This document shows positions 28,249-36,455 of a DNA stretch of 64,000 nt, piece by piece. How positions within the stretch are numbered: position 1 is the first letter of the stretch; every line of letters begins with the position of its first letter. The stretch comes from Nocardioides sp. PD653-B2 (GTDB taxonomy: Bacteria > Actinomycetota > Actinomycetes > Propionibacteriales > Nocardioidaceae). The notes beneath the pieces are model-generated. The model was not told the DNA's origin and did not search any database. It worked only from the letters and a program-made list of their open reading frames with translations. The position numbers and the translations under genes were made by a program. The stretch lies in the NCBI RefSeq assembly GCF_002117935.1, contig NZ_BDJE01000010.1, positions 62,001 through 126,000 on the forward strand, given 5' to 3'.

Positions 28249-29316
28249 ATGACCGAGGACCTGCGGCCCGCCACCATCGCCGTCACGGCCGGCCGGCCGC
28301 CCCACGAGCCGGACCAGCCGCTCAACCACCCGATCACCATGGCCGCGACGTACGTCGCCGGCGGTGACCTCGAGTACGGCCGGTACGGCAACCCGACCTG
28401 GACCGCGCTCGAGGACGTCCTCGGGGCGCTGGAGGGCGGCCGCTGCCTGACCTTCGCCTCCGGCCTGGCCGCGGTCGCGACCGTGCTCGACCTGGTCGGG
28501 CAGGGCGCCACGGTGGTGGCGCCCGCGCACTCCTACACCGGGACCCTCCTCCAGCTCGCCGACCTCGAGGCACGCGGCCGGATCAAGACCCGACTCGTCG
28601 ACATCACCGACACCGCGGCCGTCGTCGAAGCCTGCGACGACGCGGCCATCGTGTGGTTCGAGTCGCCCACCAACCCGGCGCTCGAGCTCGCCGACATCCC
28701 GGCGATCGCGGCCGCCGCCCACGAGGCCGGCGCGTACGTCGTCGTCGACAACACCTTCGCCACTCCCCTGCTGCAGCAGCCGCTCGCGCTCGGCGCCGAC
28801 ATCGTCGTGCACTCGGCGACCAAGTACCTCGCCGGCCACAGCGACGTGCAGATGGGCGCGATCATGACGGCCGACGACACGCTGTACGACGTGCTCAAGG
28901 GCCGGCGTGACCTGGTCGGGGCGATCCCCGGTCCGTTCGAGGCCTGGCTGACCCTGCGCGGCGTCCGCACCCTCCACCTGCGGGTCGAGCGCGCGCAGGA
29001 CAACGCAACAGAGCTGGCCCGCCGACTGGCCGACCACCCGGCCATCGGCGAGGTCCGCTACCCCGGCTTCGGCGGGATCGTCTCGATCGTGCTGGCCCAG
29101 GGTGCTCTCGCCGCCGACCTGCTCTGCCACAAGACCGAGCTCTGGATCCACGCCACCTCGCTCGGCGGTGTCGAGTCGACCCTGGAGCGGCGCCGACGCT
29201 GGAAGGCCGAGCCGGCCACCATCCCCGACGGCCTCGTCCGGCTGTCGGTCGGCGTCGAGGACGTCGACGACCTGTGGCACGACCTCGAAACGGCGCTCTC
29301 GTCGTTGGTCGAGTAG
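28249..29316 (+). CDS. Cys/Met metabolism PLP-dependent enzyme (cystathionine lyase/synthase-like)
   Basis: A 355-residue fold-type I PLP enzyme of the trans-sulfuration family. It shows YGRYGNPTWTALED, the phosphate-binding CLTFASGLAAV, VVVDNTFATP and the lysine motif HSATKYLAGHSDVQMG, where Lys carries PLP. It resembles cystathionine gamma-lyase or gamma-synthase, but is about 30 residues shorter: the region before GFGGIVSIVL is compressed. The exact reaction cannot be assigned. Its last two codons and TAG stop (GTCGAGTAG) lie inside a dispersed palindromic element. Confidence 0.8.
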   Translation: MTEDLRPATIAVTAGRPPHEPDQPLNHPITMAATYVAGGDLEYGRYGNPTWTALEDVLGALEGGRCLTFASGLAAVATVLDLVGQGATVVAPAHSYTGTLLQLADLEARGRIKTRLVDITDTAAVVEACDDAAIVWFESPTNPALELADIPAIAAAAHEAGAYVVVDNTFATPLLQQPLALGADIVVHSATKYLAGHSDVQMGAIMTADDTLYDVLKGRRDLVGAIPGPFEAWLTLRGVRTLHLRVERAQDNATELARRLADHPAIGEVRYPGFGGIVSIVLAQGALAADLLCHKTELWIHATSLGGVESTLERRRRWKAEPATIPDGLVRLSVGVEDVDDLWHDLETALSSLVE

Positions 29317-29424
29317 CGAGCGCCAGCGAGGGTATCGAGACCACCGTGAGGCCGACTTCCGTCTTACCGGGTCTCGATACGCTGCATCGCGGCTTCGTTC
29401 CTCAGCCGCGTTCGCTACTCGACC
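29308..29424. repeat. dispersed palindromic element, supplies a stop codon
   Basis: Outer arms GGTCGAGTAGCGA (29308-29320) and TCGCTACTCGACC (29412-29424) are perfect 13-bp complements. Inner arms GTATCGAGACC (29332-29342) and GGTCTCGATAC (29370-29380) are perfect 11-bp complements. A further hairpin (GCGGCT...AGCCGC near 29389-29408) lies between. Elements with GGTCTCGATACG and CTACTCGACC cores are, from memory, frequent in Nocardioides genomes. It lies between convergent genes and may also end transcription. Confidence 0.8.
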
Positions 29425-29454
29425 ACCACCAGATGGCCTGACCTCGTTCCTCGG

Positions 29455-30459
29455 TCAGTCCGTCTCGGCCTTGGTGTCGCGCGCGATGAAGGCGTCCATC
29501 ATCTCCTGCGCCGTCATCCGCCCGTCCACCACGGCGTCGACGTGGTGGGCGATCGGGGCGTCGACGCCGTTGCGCTGGGCGAGGGCGAGCAGGGACGCGC
29601 AGGACTTCGCACCCTCGGCGACCTGGCGGGTGACCTTGTAGATCTCGTCGGCGGTCATGCCCTGGCCGAGCATCTCGCCGAAGGTCCGGTTGCGCGACAG
29701 CGGCGACGAGCAGGTGGCGACCAGGTCACCCAGGCCGGCGAGCCCCATCAGGGTCAGCGGGTTGGCGCCGAGCTTCATCGCGAGCCGCGCGGTCTCGGCG
29801 AGCCCGCGGGTGATCACCGACGCGGTCGTGTTGTCGCCGAAGCCCAGGCCGACCGCCATGCCGACCGAGAGCGCCACCACGTTCTTGTAGGCCCCGCCCA
29901 GCTCGCAGCCGAGCACGTCGACGCTCGTGTAGGGACGGAACGCCGGGCTGTGGATGCGGTCCTGGAGCATCCGGGCGACCTGCTCGTCGGCACACGCGAC
30001 GACCGAGGCGGCCGGCTCACGACGGGCGATCTCCTTGGCGAGGTTGGGCCCGCTGACGACGGCGATCCGCTCCGGGCCGGCCCCGGTGACCTCGGCGATC
30101 ACCTGGCTCATCCGCTCCAGCGTGCCGAGCTCGACGCCCTTCATCAGCGACACCATCAGGGCGTTCGGCTCGATGTACGGCGCCCACTCGGTCAGGTTGA
30201 CGCGCAGCGACTGCGACGGGGTGGCGAGCACGACGAGGTCGGCGCCGTGGAGTGCCTTCTCGACGTCGTGCGTGGCCGACACCTGGGGCGGCAGCTCGAC
30301 GCCCGGGAGGTACTCCGGGTTCTCCCGCTGCTCGGTGATCGCGTCGGCGACCTCCTCACGACGAGCCCACAACGTCACCTCGTTGCCGGCGTCGGCCAGC
30401 ACGATGGAGAAGGCGGTGCCCCACGAGCCTGCACTGAAGATCGCGACCTTGCCGCTCAC
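29455..30459 (-). CDS. gpsA: glycerol-3-phosphate dehydrogenase [NAD(P)+]
   Basis: GpsA reduces dihydroxyacetone phosphate to sn-glycerol-3-phosphate for phospholipid synthesis. The 334 residues show the Rossmann start VAIFSAGSWGTAFSIVLADAG, VSLMKGVELGT, VVSGPNLAKEIARREPAAS and the conserved AYKNVVALSVGMAVG with the catalytic lysine, then TRGLAETARLAMKLG. FSAGSWGTA replaces the usual GAGSWGTA. The GTG start overlaps the plsC stop by four bases, joining two consecutive lipid steps. Confidence 0.95.
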   Translation of the reverse strand: MSGKVAIFSAGSWGTAFSIVLADAGNEVTLWARREEVADAITEQRENPEYLPGVELPPQVSATHDVEKALHGADLVVLATPSQSLRVNLTEWAPYIEPNALMVSLMKGVELGTLERMSQVIAEVTGAGPERIAVVSGPNLAKEIARREPAASVVACADEQVARMLQDRIHSPAFRPYTSVDVLGCELGGAYKNVVALSVGMAVGLGFGDNTTASVITRGLAETARLAMKLGANPLTLMGLAGLGDLVATCSSPLSRNRTFGEMLGQGMTADEIYKVTRQVAEGAKSCASLLALAQRNGVDAPIAHHVDAVVDGRMTAQEMMDAFIARDTKAETD

Positions 30460-31238
30460 GAAGCGTCCCTCCCACGAAACCTCTTGTCCGGCTGCCTGTT
30501 CGGATTGCCGGTCTCCTTGACGCCCGCACGACGGGGGTCGAACCGCTCCGCGGGAGCCTTCTCACCGCGGATCTCCTCGACGAGCTCCGTGATCGCGGCC
30601 ATGATCCGGTCCGTCGCCTGCTGGGTCACGGCGGTCGACGCGGGCAGCGCGGCCAGGTCGGCGAGGTCGACCGGGTCGCCGACCCGCATCTCGATCTTCG
30701 TACGGGGGAACAGGTGGGGCTTCTTCGAGTACGGCGCGAGGATCCTCTGCGCACCCCACTGGCCCACCGGGATGACCGGGCAGCCCGTCGCGAGGGCGAT
30801 CCGGGCGGCGCCGGACTTGCCGGTCATCGGCCAACCGTCCGGGTCGCGGGTGATGGTGCCCTCGGGGTAGACGACGACGCACTCACCACCGCGCACCGCC
30901 GCGACGGCCGCGTCGTACGCGCCGACCGCGTTCTTGCTCAGGCGCTCGACCGGGATCTGGCCCGCCGCCCGGAGGAAGAACGCGAACGCCTTGTTCTTGA
31001 ACAGCCCCGACTTCGCGAGGTAGCGCGGCAGCCGGCCGTGGTCGTAGACGATGTGCGCGGCGGTCAGCGGGTCCACGTGGGAGATGTGGTTCAACGCGAG
31101 GATGAAGCCGCCGGACTCGGGGATCTTCTCGCCCCCGATCCACTCGTGGGTGGTGGTGGCCAGCAGCAGCGGCTTGATGACGGGGACCGCGAGGTTCCAC
31201 GCCCACCCCCGCTTCTGCTGAAGCTTTCGTACCGTCAC
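30456..31238 (-). CDS. plsC: 1-acyl-glycerol-3-phosphate acyltransferase (PlsC family)
   Basis: A 260-residue lysophospholipid acyltransferase. Block I NHISHVDPLT is the catalytic HX4D motif, and block III VYPEGTITRDPDGWPM binds glycerol phosphate. A basic N terminus and hydrophobic segments suggest membrane association. It would acylate lysophosphatidate to phosphatidate, the step after gpsA-supplied glycerol phosphate is acylated. The start is GTG. The stop overlaps the gpsA start, and the gene is divergent from cofC with 91 bp between. Confidence 0.9.
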   Translation of the reverse strand: MTVRKLQQKRGWAWNLAVPVIKPLLLATTTHEWIGGEKIPESGGFILALNHISHVDPLTAAHIVYDHGRLPRYLAKSGLFKNKAFAFFLRAAGQIPVERLSKNAVGAYDAAVAAVRGGECVVVYPEGTITRDPDGWPMTGKSGAARIALATGCPVIPVGQWGAQRILAPYSKKPHLFPRTKIEMRVGDPVDLADLAALPASTAVTQQATDRIMAAITELVEEIRGEKAPAERFDPRRAGVKETGNPNRQPDKRFRGRDAS

Positions 31239-31329
31239 GGACGCAGGCTACTCGGTCGCCGACCCCGGATCCGTCCCACCAGCGGACGCCGCGCCGCACC
31301 CGCGGAAGGAGCCTGACAGGATCGTGGCG

Positions 31330-31956
31330 ATGTCCGATCAGCAGTACGCCGTGCTCGTGCCGGTCAAGCCTCCGGCCCGCGCCAAGTCACGCCTCGGGGA
31401 CGTCGGCGACGAAGCCAGGCGCAGCCTCGCCGAGGCCTTCGCCCAGGACACCGTGGCCGCTTGCCTGGCGGCACCGTCGGTCGCCGTGGTGCTGGTGGTG
31501 ACCGACGACGTGCGCTTCTCGACAGTGCTGACCGCGCTGGGGTGCGAGGCCGTGCCCGACGGCGTCACCGGCGACCTCAACGGCACCCTGCGCCAGGCCG
31601 CGGCCGAGGCTCATCGGCGCTGGCCCCACCTGGTGCCGGTGGCGCTCTGCGCCGACCTCCCCGCCCTGGTGGCCGGCGACCTCGAAGCCACCCTCGCCCG
31701 CGTCTCCGGCCCGCACCCGTGGTTCGTGCCGGACGCGGACGGCGTCGGCACGACGCTGTACGCCGCGGCCTACGCGGAGTTCGACCCGCGGTTCGGGCCC
31801 GGGTCGCGCGACGCGCACCTCGATGCCGGTGCGCGCGAGCTCGCGGACGTGGCGGCGTCGGTGCGACGCGACGTCGACGACCTCGACGACCTGCGCGAGG
31901 CCGTCGCCCTCGGCGTCGGTCCGCGCACGGCGGCCGCCGTACCCACCACGACGTGA
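31330..31956 (+). CDS. cofC: phospholactate/PEP guanylyltransferase (CofC/FbiD), F420 biosynthesis
   Basis: This 208-residue enzyme activates 2-phospholactate or phosphoenolpyruvate with GTP for coenzyme F420 synthesis. The N terminus [17 protein letters not shown] is the nucleotide-binding signature, [16 protein letters not shown] carries the metal-binding Asp, and [12 protein letters not shown] follows. ATG 31330 has AGGA eight bases upstream; a GTG at 31324 is too close to it. The chromosome carries the other F420 genes elsewhere. In Mycobacterium the PEP form is called fbiD; substrate choice here is open. Confidence 0.9.
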   Translation: MSDQQYAVLVPVKPPARAKSRLGDVGDEARRSLAEAFAQDTVAACLAAPSVAVVLVVTDDVRFSTVLTALGCEAVPDGVTGDLNGTLRQAAAEAHRRWPHLVPVALCADLPALVAGDLEATLARVSGPHPWFVPDADGVGTTLYAAAYAEFDPRFGPGSRDAHLDAGARELADVAASVRRDVDDLDDLREAVALGVGPRTAAAVPTTT

Positions 31957-31992
31957 CGACGGGCCGCCACCCCAGAGGGTGGCGGCCCGTCG
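31957..31992. terminator. bidirectional terminator between cofC and hup
   Basis: CGACGGGCCGCCACC (31957-31971) and its perfect complement (31978-31992) enclose a 6-nt loop. It begins at the base after the cofC stop and ends 14 bp before the hup stop on the other strand. The symmetrical 15-bp stem suits termination from both sides. Confidence 0.75.
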
Positions 31993-32006
31993 ACCGAGCT
32001 GGTGGG

Positions 32007-32666
32007 TCAGGCCTTCTTGGCCGGAGCCTTCTTCGCAGGTGCCTTCTTGGCCGGCGCCTTCTTGGCGGCCGGAGCCTTCTTCGCCGGAGCCGCCTTCTTG
32101 GCGGGTGCCTTCTTGGCGACGACCTTCTTGGCCGGAGCCTTCTTCGCCGGAGCCGCCTTCTTGGCCGGAGCCTTCTTCGCAGCCGCCTTCTTCGCCGGAG
32201 CCGCCTTCTTGGCGGGTGCCGACTTCTTGGCCGGAGCCGACTTCTTCGCCGCTGCCGCCTTCTTGGCCGGCGCCGACTTCTTGGCCGGAGCCGCCTTCTT
32301 CGTCGCCGCGGCCGCCGCCTTCTTGGCCGGAGCCGAGGCCTTCTTCGCAGCGGGAGCAGCAGCTGCCAACGTCAGCTTGGGCAGCTTCTTCGCACCCGAG
32401 ACGACGTTCTTGAGGTCCGCTCCGGCCGAGAACTTCGGCACCGACGTCTTCTTGGCCTTGATCCGCGCACCCGTCTGCGGGTTGCGCACCCAACGTGCCT
32501 CGCGGACGCGCTTCTCGAACGAACCGAAACCGGTGATGGCGACCTTCTCGCCCTTCGCAACCTCACGCGTGATCGTGTCCAGCACGGACTCGAGAGCGTG
32601 AGCTGCAGCCTTGCGGTTCCCCTCGTATCGAGCCGCGAGCACGTCAATGAACTCTGACTTGTTCAC
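32007..32666 (-). CDS. hup: HU-type nucleoid protein with Lys/Ala tail (HupB-like)
   Basis: A 219-residue DNA-binding protein. Residues 1-90 are a complete HU domain ([43 protein letters not shown]). The remaining 125 residues are almost only Ala, Lys and Pro in repeats of [11 protein letters not shown] type, as in mycobacterial HupB/Hlp, which compacts DNA and resembles histone H1. GTG 32666 has GGAAGG upstream and gives the standard VNKSEFI start. A hairpin GTCGAGC/GCTCGAC (32695-32712) lies in the leader. Confidence 0.95.
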   Translation of the reverse strand: MNKSEFIDVLAARYEGNRKAAAHALESVLDTITREVAKGEKVAITGFGSFEKRVREARWVRNPQTGARIKAKKTSVPKFSAGADLKNVVSGAKKLPKLTLAAAAPAAKKASAPAKKAAAAATKKAAPAKKSAPAKKAAAAKKSAPAKKSAPAKKAAPAKKAAAKKAPAKKAAPAKKAPAKKVVAKKAPAKKAAPAKKAPAAKKAPAKKAPAKKAPAKKA

Positions 32667-32772
32667 TGTCTTCCCTTCCAATGAACGACAAGTGGTCGAG
32701 CTCGTGCTCGACTTTCTTCAACGCACGCTAGGTATTCGTGGCCGTGCTCACAATCACCAAGCGGTGTTTTCG

Positions 32773-32791
32773 CCCGTCTTTTTCAGACGGG
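32773..32791. terminator. short hairpin upstream of hup
   Basis: CCCGTCT (32773-32779), a 5-nt loop and AGACGGG (32785-32791) form a clean stem. GTTTT lies beside it on the plus strand. It lies in the leuD-hup gap, about 107 bp from the hup start, and could be a second stop for leuCD transcripts or part of the hup promoter region. Confidence 0.35.
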
Positions 32792-32868
32792 CCGAATGAC
32801 GAGATCCGGTCAGCGCAGCGGTATTCACGCGATTTCGGCCCCGGGAGCGCTCCGCTCCTCACAAACAA

Positions 32869-32908
32869 AACGGGCGAATCCCCAAGCCTGCTTGGGGATT
32901 CGCCCGTT
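32869..32908 (-). terminator. leuCD terminator
   Basis: Perfect 19-bp arms (32869-32887, AACGGGCGAATCCCCAAGC, and its complement 32890-32908) enclose only two bases. On the minus strand the stem is followed by TTTTGTTTGT, a good U-rich tail. It starts 22 bp beyond the leuD stop. The 264-bp leuD-hup gap holds this, the short hairpin and the hup leader. Confidence 0.9.
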
Positions 32909-32930
32909 CTCGCGTTCGCCGAGGGAGCGG

Positions 32931-33539
32931 TCAGCTCGCGTGGATCGTCGCCGGCTTCCAGCGCGGACGAGTTTGCTCGTACGACGAGATGTCCGCCTCG
33001 TTCCCGAGCGTGATGCCGATGTCGTCGAGCCCTTCGAGCAGCCGCCACCGTGTGTAGTCGTCGATGTCGAAGGAGTCCTCGATCGCGTCGACGCCCTCGC
33101 CGGCCCGCACCGTGCGCGACTCCAGGTCGACCGTGACGGTCGCACCGGGGTGCTCCTCGAGGTGGTCCCAGAGGCGCTGGACGACCTTCTCGTCGACCTG
33201 CGCGGCGACCAGTCCGGCCTTGCCGGAGTTGCCGCGGAAGATGTCGCCGAACCGGGGCGAGATCACGGCCTTGAACCCGTAGTTCTGCAGCGCCCAGACG
33301 GCGTGCTCGCGCGACGAGCCGGTGCCGAAGTCGGGACCGGCGACGAGCACCGAGCCGGCGGCGTACGCCTCGTTGTTGAGGACGAAGGTCGGGTCGTTGC
33401 GCCAGGCCGCGAACAGCCCGTCCTCGAAGCCGGCGCGGGTCACCCGCTTGAGGTAGACGGCCGGGATGATCTGGTCGGTGTCGACGTTGCTGCGACGCAG
33501 CGGGACGCCGACGCCGGTGTGTGTCGTGAACTTGTCCAT
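32931..33539 (-). CDS. leuD: 3-isopropylmalate dehydratase small subunit LeuD
   Basis: LeuD is the swivelling small subunit of isopropylmalate isomerase in leucine synthesis. The 202 residues start [26 protein letters not shown]. They show [17 protein letters not shown] and [20 protein letters not shown], the substrate-binding motifs. It lies 2 bp downstream of leuC and functions only with it. A strong factor-independent terminator follows. Confidence 0.97.
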   Translation of the reverse strand: MDKFTTHTGVGVPLRRSNVDTDQIIPAVYLKRVTRAGFEDGLFAAWRNDPTFVLNNEAYAAGSVLVAGPDFGTGSSREHAVWALQNYGFKAVISPRFGDIFRGNSGKAGLVAAQVDEKVVQRLWDHLEEHPGATVTVDLESRTVRAGEGVDAIEDSFDIDDYTRWRLLEGLDDIGITLGNEADISSYEQTRPRWKPATIHAS

Positions 33540-33541
33540 GG

Positions 33542-34966
33542 TCAGCTCCCCGTGGAGGTCAGGGCCGGCTCGAGGTCGGCGGGCGATGAGAGGGTGCCGC
33601 GGATCGCGGTGGCCGCGGCGACCGGCACCGACACGAGGTGCGTGCGTCCGCCCTTGCCCTGGCGGCCCTCGAAGTTGCGGTTGGAGGTGGAAGCGCTGCG
33701 CTCTCCGGGCTCGAGGGTGTCGGGGTTCATGCCCAGGCACATCGAGCAGCCGGCGCCGCGCCACTCGGCTCCGGCCTCCTTGAAGATCACGTCGAGCCCC
33801 TCTTCCTGCGCCTGCAGGCGCACGCGTACGGAGCCGGGCACGACGAGCAGGCGGGTGTTGGGGTCGACCTTGTGGCCCTCGAGGATCTCGGCCGCCAGGC
33901 GCAGGTCCTCGATGCGGCCGTTGGTGCAGGAGCCGATGAAGACCGTGTCGACCTTGACCTCGCGCATCGGCGTGCCGGCCTCGAGACCCATGTAGCGCAG
34001 GGCGTTCTCCGCGGCGATGCGGTCCTGGTCGTCCTCGAACTGCTCGGGGAACGGGACGGCGCCGCCGAGCGGCACGCCCTGTCCGGGGTTGGTGCCCCAG
34101 GTGACGAACGGCGTCATCTCGCTGGCGTCGAGGACGATCTCCTCGTCGAAGACGGCGTCGTCGTCGGTGACCAGGCTCTTCCAGTGCGCGACCGCGGCGT
34201 CCCAGTCGGCACCCTTCGGCGCCTCGGGGCGGCCCTCGATGTAGTCGAACGTCGTCTGGTCGGGCGCGATGAGGCCGGCCTTGGCGCCCCACTCGATGCT
34301 CATGTTGCAGACGGTCATCCGGCCCTCCATCGAGAGCTCCTCGATGGCCTGGCCGCGGTACTCGACGATGTAGCCCTGGCCGCCGCCGGTGCCGGTGTGC
34401 GCGATCAGCGTCAGGACCATGTCCTTCGCGGTGACGCCCGGGGGCAGGCTGCCGTTGATGGTCACCGACATGGTCTTCGGCTTGGCCTGCATCAGGGTCT
34501 GGGTGGCGAGCACGTGCTCGACCTCGGACGTACCGATGCCGAACGCGATCGCGCCGAACGCGCCGTGCGTGCTGGTGTGGCTGTCGCCGCACACGATCGT
34601 CATCCCGGGCTGGGTGAGCCCGAGCTGCGGGCCGATGATGTGGACGATCCCCTGCTCGATGTCGCCGAGCGGGTGCAGGCGCACGCCGAACTCCTCGGTG
34701 TTGCGGCGCAGCGTGTCGACCTGGGTCTTCGACACCGGGTCGGCGATCGGCTTGTCCCAGTCGATGGTCGGGACGTTGTGGTCCTCGGTCGCCAGGGTGA
34801 GGTCGGGGCGGCGGACGGTGCGCCCGGCGAGCCGGAGTCCGTCGAACGCCTGCGGCGAGGTCACCTCGTGGATGAGGTGGAGGTCGATGTAGAGGAGGTC
34901 GGGCTCTCCTTCGTTCGACCGGACGACATGCTCGTCCCAGACCTTCTCGGACAACGTCCTGCCCAT
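33542..34966 (-). CDS. leuC: 3-isopropylmalate dehydratase large subunit LeuC
   Basis: LeuC carries the [4Fe-4S] cluster that isomerises 2- to 3-isopropylmalate. The 474 residues show TLAEK-like [57 protein letters not shown] with the first cluster cysteine and [11 protein letters not shown] with the other two. ATG 34966 follows GGGAG and gives the standard start; codons further upstream in frame enter the regulatory region. It is divergent from the ndgR-like gene, whose product is expected to control it. Confidence 0.97.
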   Translation of the reverse strand: MGRTLSEKVWDEHVVRSNEGEPDLLYIDLHLIHEVTSPQAFDGLRLAGRTVRRPDLTLATEDHNVPTIDWDKPIADPVSKTQVDTLRRNTEEFGVRLHPLGDIEQGIVHIIGPQLGLTQPGMTIVCGDSHTSTHGAFGAIAFGIGTSEVEHVLATQTLMQAKPKTMSVTINGSLPPGVTAKDMVLTLIAHTGTGGGQGYIVEYRGQAIEELSMEGRMTVCNMSIEWGAKAGLIAPDQTTFDYIEGRPEAPKGADWDAAVAHWKSLVTDDDAVFDEEIVLDASEMTPFVTWGTNPGQGVPLGGAVPFPEQFEDDQDRIAAENALRYMGLEAGTPMREVKVDTVFIGSCTNGRIEDLRLAAEILEGHKVDPNTRLLVVPGSVRVRLQAQEEGLDVIFKEAGAEWRGAGCSMCLGMNPDTLEPGERSASTSNRNFEGRQGKGGRTHLVSVPVAAATAIRGTLSSPADLEPALTSTGS

Positions 34967-35079
34967 GCCACTCTCCCTCGATCCGCGCCGGGGCTCGACA
35001 CCCTCGGCACCACGTTCCTTCATCCAGGCCACAGACTCTACCGCTTGCATCCCATGATCTGAGACGGCAGTATTGCCAT
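34967..35079. promoter_or_regulatory. leuCD / ndgR divergent control region
   Basis: These 113 bp separate leuC from the divergent IclR gene. Close to the ndgR start lies GAGACGGCAGTATTGCCATA, which contains GGCA-GTAT-TGCC (35066-35077), an imperfect palindrome fit for an IclR-type dimer. NdgR/LtbR regulators are known to bind the leuC promoter in Streptomyces and Corynebacterium. The exact site here is inferred. No strong ribosome site precedes the ndgR ATG. Confidence 0.45.
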
Positions 35080-35802
35080 ATGGACAACTCTAGCGGAGTA
35101 GGCGTCCTCGACAAGGCCGCCCTCGTGCTGACCGCTCTCGAGTCGGGACCGGCCACCCTCGCCGGGCTCGTCGCCGGCACCGGCCTGGCCCGACCCACCG
35201 CCCACCGACTCGCCGTCGCCCTCGAGCACCACCGCCTCGTGGCGCGCGACATGCAGGGCCGCTTCGTGCTCGGCCCGCGCCTCGCGGAGCTCTCCGCCGC
35301 AGCCGGCGAGGACCGGCTGCTGGCCACCGCCGGACCGGTGCTCGCCCGGCTGCGGGACATCACCGGCGAGTCGGCTCAGCTGTGGCGCCGCCAGGGCGAT
35401 CACCGCGTGTGCGTCGCCGCGGCCGAGCGGCCCAGCGGCCTGCGCGACACCATCCCGGTCGGCTCCCAGCTCACGATGCGCGCCGGCTCCGCTGCGCAGA
35501 TCCTCCTCGCGTGGGAGGACCCGGAGCGGATGCACCGCGGCCTCCAGAACGCCGCCTTCTCCGCCGCCGCCCTGTCCGGCATCCGCCGCCGCGGCTGGGC
35601 CCAGTCCATCGGCGAGCGCGAGCAGGGCGTCGCCTCGGTCTCCGCGCCGGTGCGCTCTCCCGGCGGCAAGGTGATCGCCGCGGTCTCGGTCTCCGGCCCC
35701 CTCGAACGGCTCTCCCGCCAGCCCGGCCGGATGCACGCGCCCGCCGTACTCGCTGCTGCGGAGCGGCTGTCCGAGTCGCTGCGTCGCGCCGCTGCTGAGT
35801 AG
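35080..35802 (+). CDS. ndgR: IclR family regulator NdgR/LtbR (leucine biosynthesis)
   Basis: A 240-residue IclR regulator. The N-terminal winged helix ([42 protein letters not shown]) and the effector domain ([27 protein letters not shown]-like [45 protein letters not shown]) match Streptomyces NdgR closely. NdgR controls leuCD and other amino-acid genes. Its position divergent from leuCD is the classic arrangement. The gene ends at a large nested palindrome. Confidence 0.92.
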   Translation: MDNSSGVGVLDKAALVLTALESGPATLAGLVAGTGLARPTAHRLAVALEHHRLVARDMQGRFVLGPRLAELSAAAGEDRLLATAGPVLARLRDITGESAQLWRRQGDHRVCVAAAERPSGLRDTIPVGSQLTMRAGSAAQILLAWEDPERMHRGLQNAAFSAAALSGIRRRGWAQSIGEREQGVASVSAPVRSPGGKVIAAVSVSGPLERLSRQPGRMHAPAVLAAAERLSESLRRAAAE

Positions 35803-35965
35803 CGCTGACCCGTCGCTTCTGCACGCCGAAGGAGCGCTGAGCCGTCGTTTCTGCACGCTGACAAGGCACCGATCCGTCGTCACCTTATGACGGGTCAGTG
35901 CCGAATCTGCGTGCACAAGCGACGGCTCAGCGCTGATTTCGCGTGCACTTGCGACGGGTCAGCGC
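35802..35965. repeat. nested palindrome of four 25-bp copies
   Basis: Two direct copies of a 25-bp unit beginning GCGCTGA(C/G)CCGTCG (35802-35826 and 35834-35858) face two inverted copies (35909-35933 and 35941-35965). Between them GGCACCGATCCGTC and GACGGGTCAGTGCC make a further imperfect pair. The entire 164 bp can fold as one long stem with internal loops. It fills the gap between the convergent ndgR and ogt genes; its first copy begins at the last base of the ndgR stop. Confidence 0.85.
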
Positions 35966-35974
35966 AGCGAGCGA

Positions 35975-36454
35975 CTAGAACAGGGCATCCTGCTCGAGCT
36001 CGAGGAGGAGCTGCTTGCGGGGCAGTCCCCCGGCATAGCCGGTCAGGGTGCCGTTGGCGCCGATGATCCGGTGGCACGGGATCACGATCGGGATCGGGTT
36101 GCGGCCGTTGGCGAGGCCGACCGCGCGGGAGGCCGCGTTGGTCATGCCGAGGCGGCCGGCGATCTGGCCGTACGACGCGGTCTCGCCGAAGCCCACCCCG
36201 AGCAGCTCCGCCCACACCCGCTGCTGGAACGCACTGCCCACCGGCGCGAGGGGCAGGTCGAACTCCTTGAGGTCACGGTCGAAGTAGGCACGCAGCTGGC
36301 GCACCGCCTCGGCCAGCACCGGGTTGTCGTCGGCACGCGGGCCGAGCGGCCGGCCCTCGGAAGGTCGGTACGGCGAGAACTCGATCGCGGTGATCGCGCC
36401 GTTCTGCTCGACGATCCGCAGCTCGTCGATCGGTGAGTCCATCACGGTCCACAT
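35975..36454 (-). CDS. ogt: methylated-DNA-[protein]-cysteine methyltransferase
   Basis: A 159-residue suicide repair protein that moves methyl groups from O6-methylguanine to its own cysteine. The active-site motif is IPIVIPCHRIIG, and the helix-turn-helix with the Arg finger reads TASYGQIAGRLGMTNAASRAVG. The N-terminal domain is short, as usual for Ogt. It starts one base after the stop of the Ada-AlkA fusion gene, so both alkylation-repair proteins are probably made from one message. Confidence 0.95.
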   Translation of the reverse strand: MWTVMDSPIDELRIVEQNGAITAIEFSPYRPSEGRPLGPRADDNPVLAEAVRQLRAYFDRDLKEFDLPLAPVGSAFQQRVWAELLGVGFGETASYGQIAGRLGMTNAASRAVGLANGRNPIPIVIPCHRIIGANGTLTGYAGGLPRKQLLLELEQDALF

Positions 36455-36455
36455 G

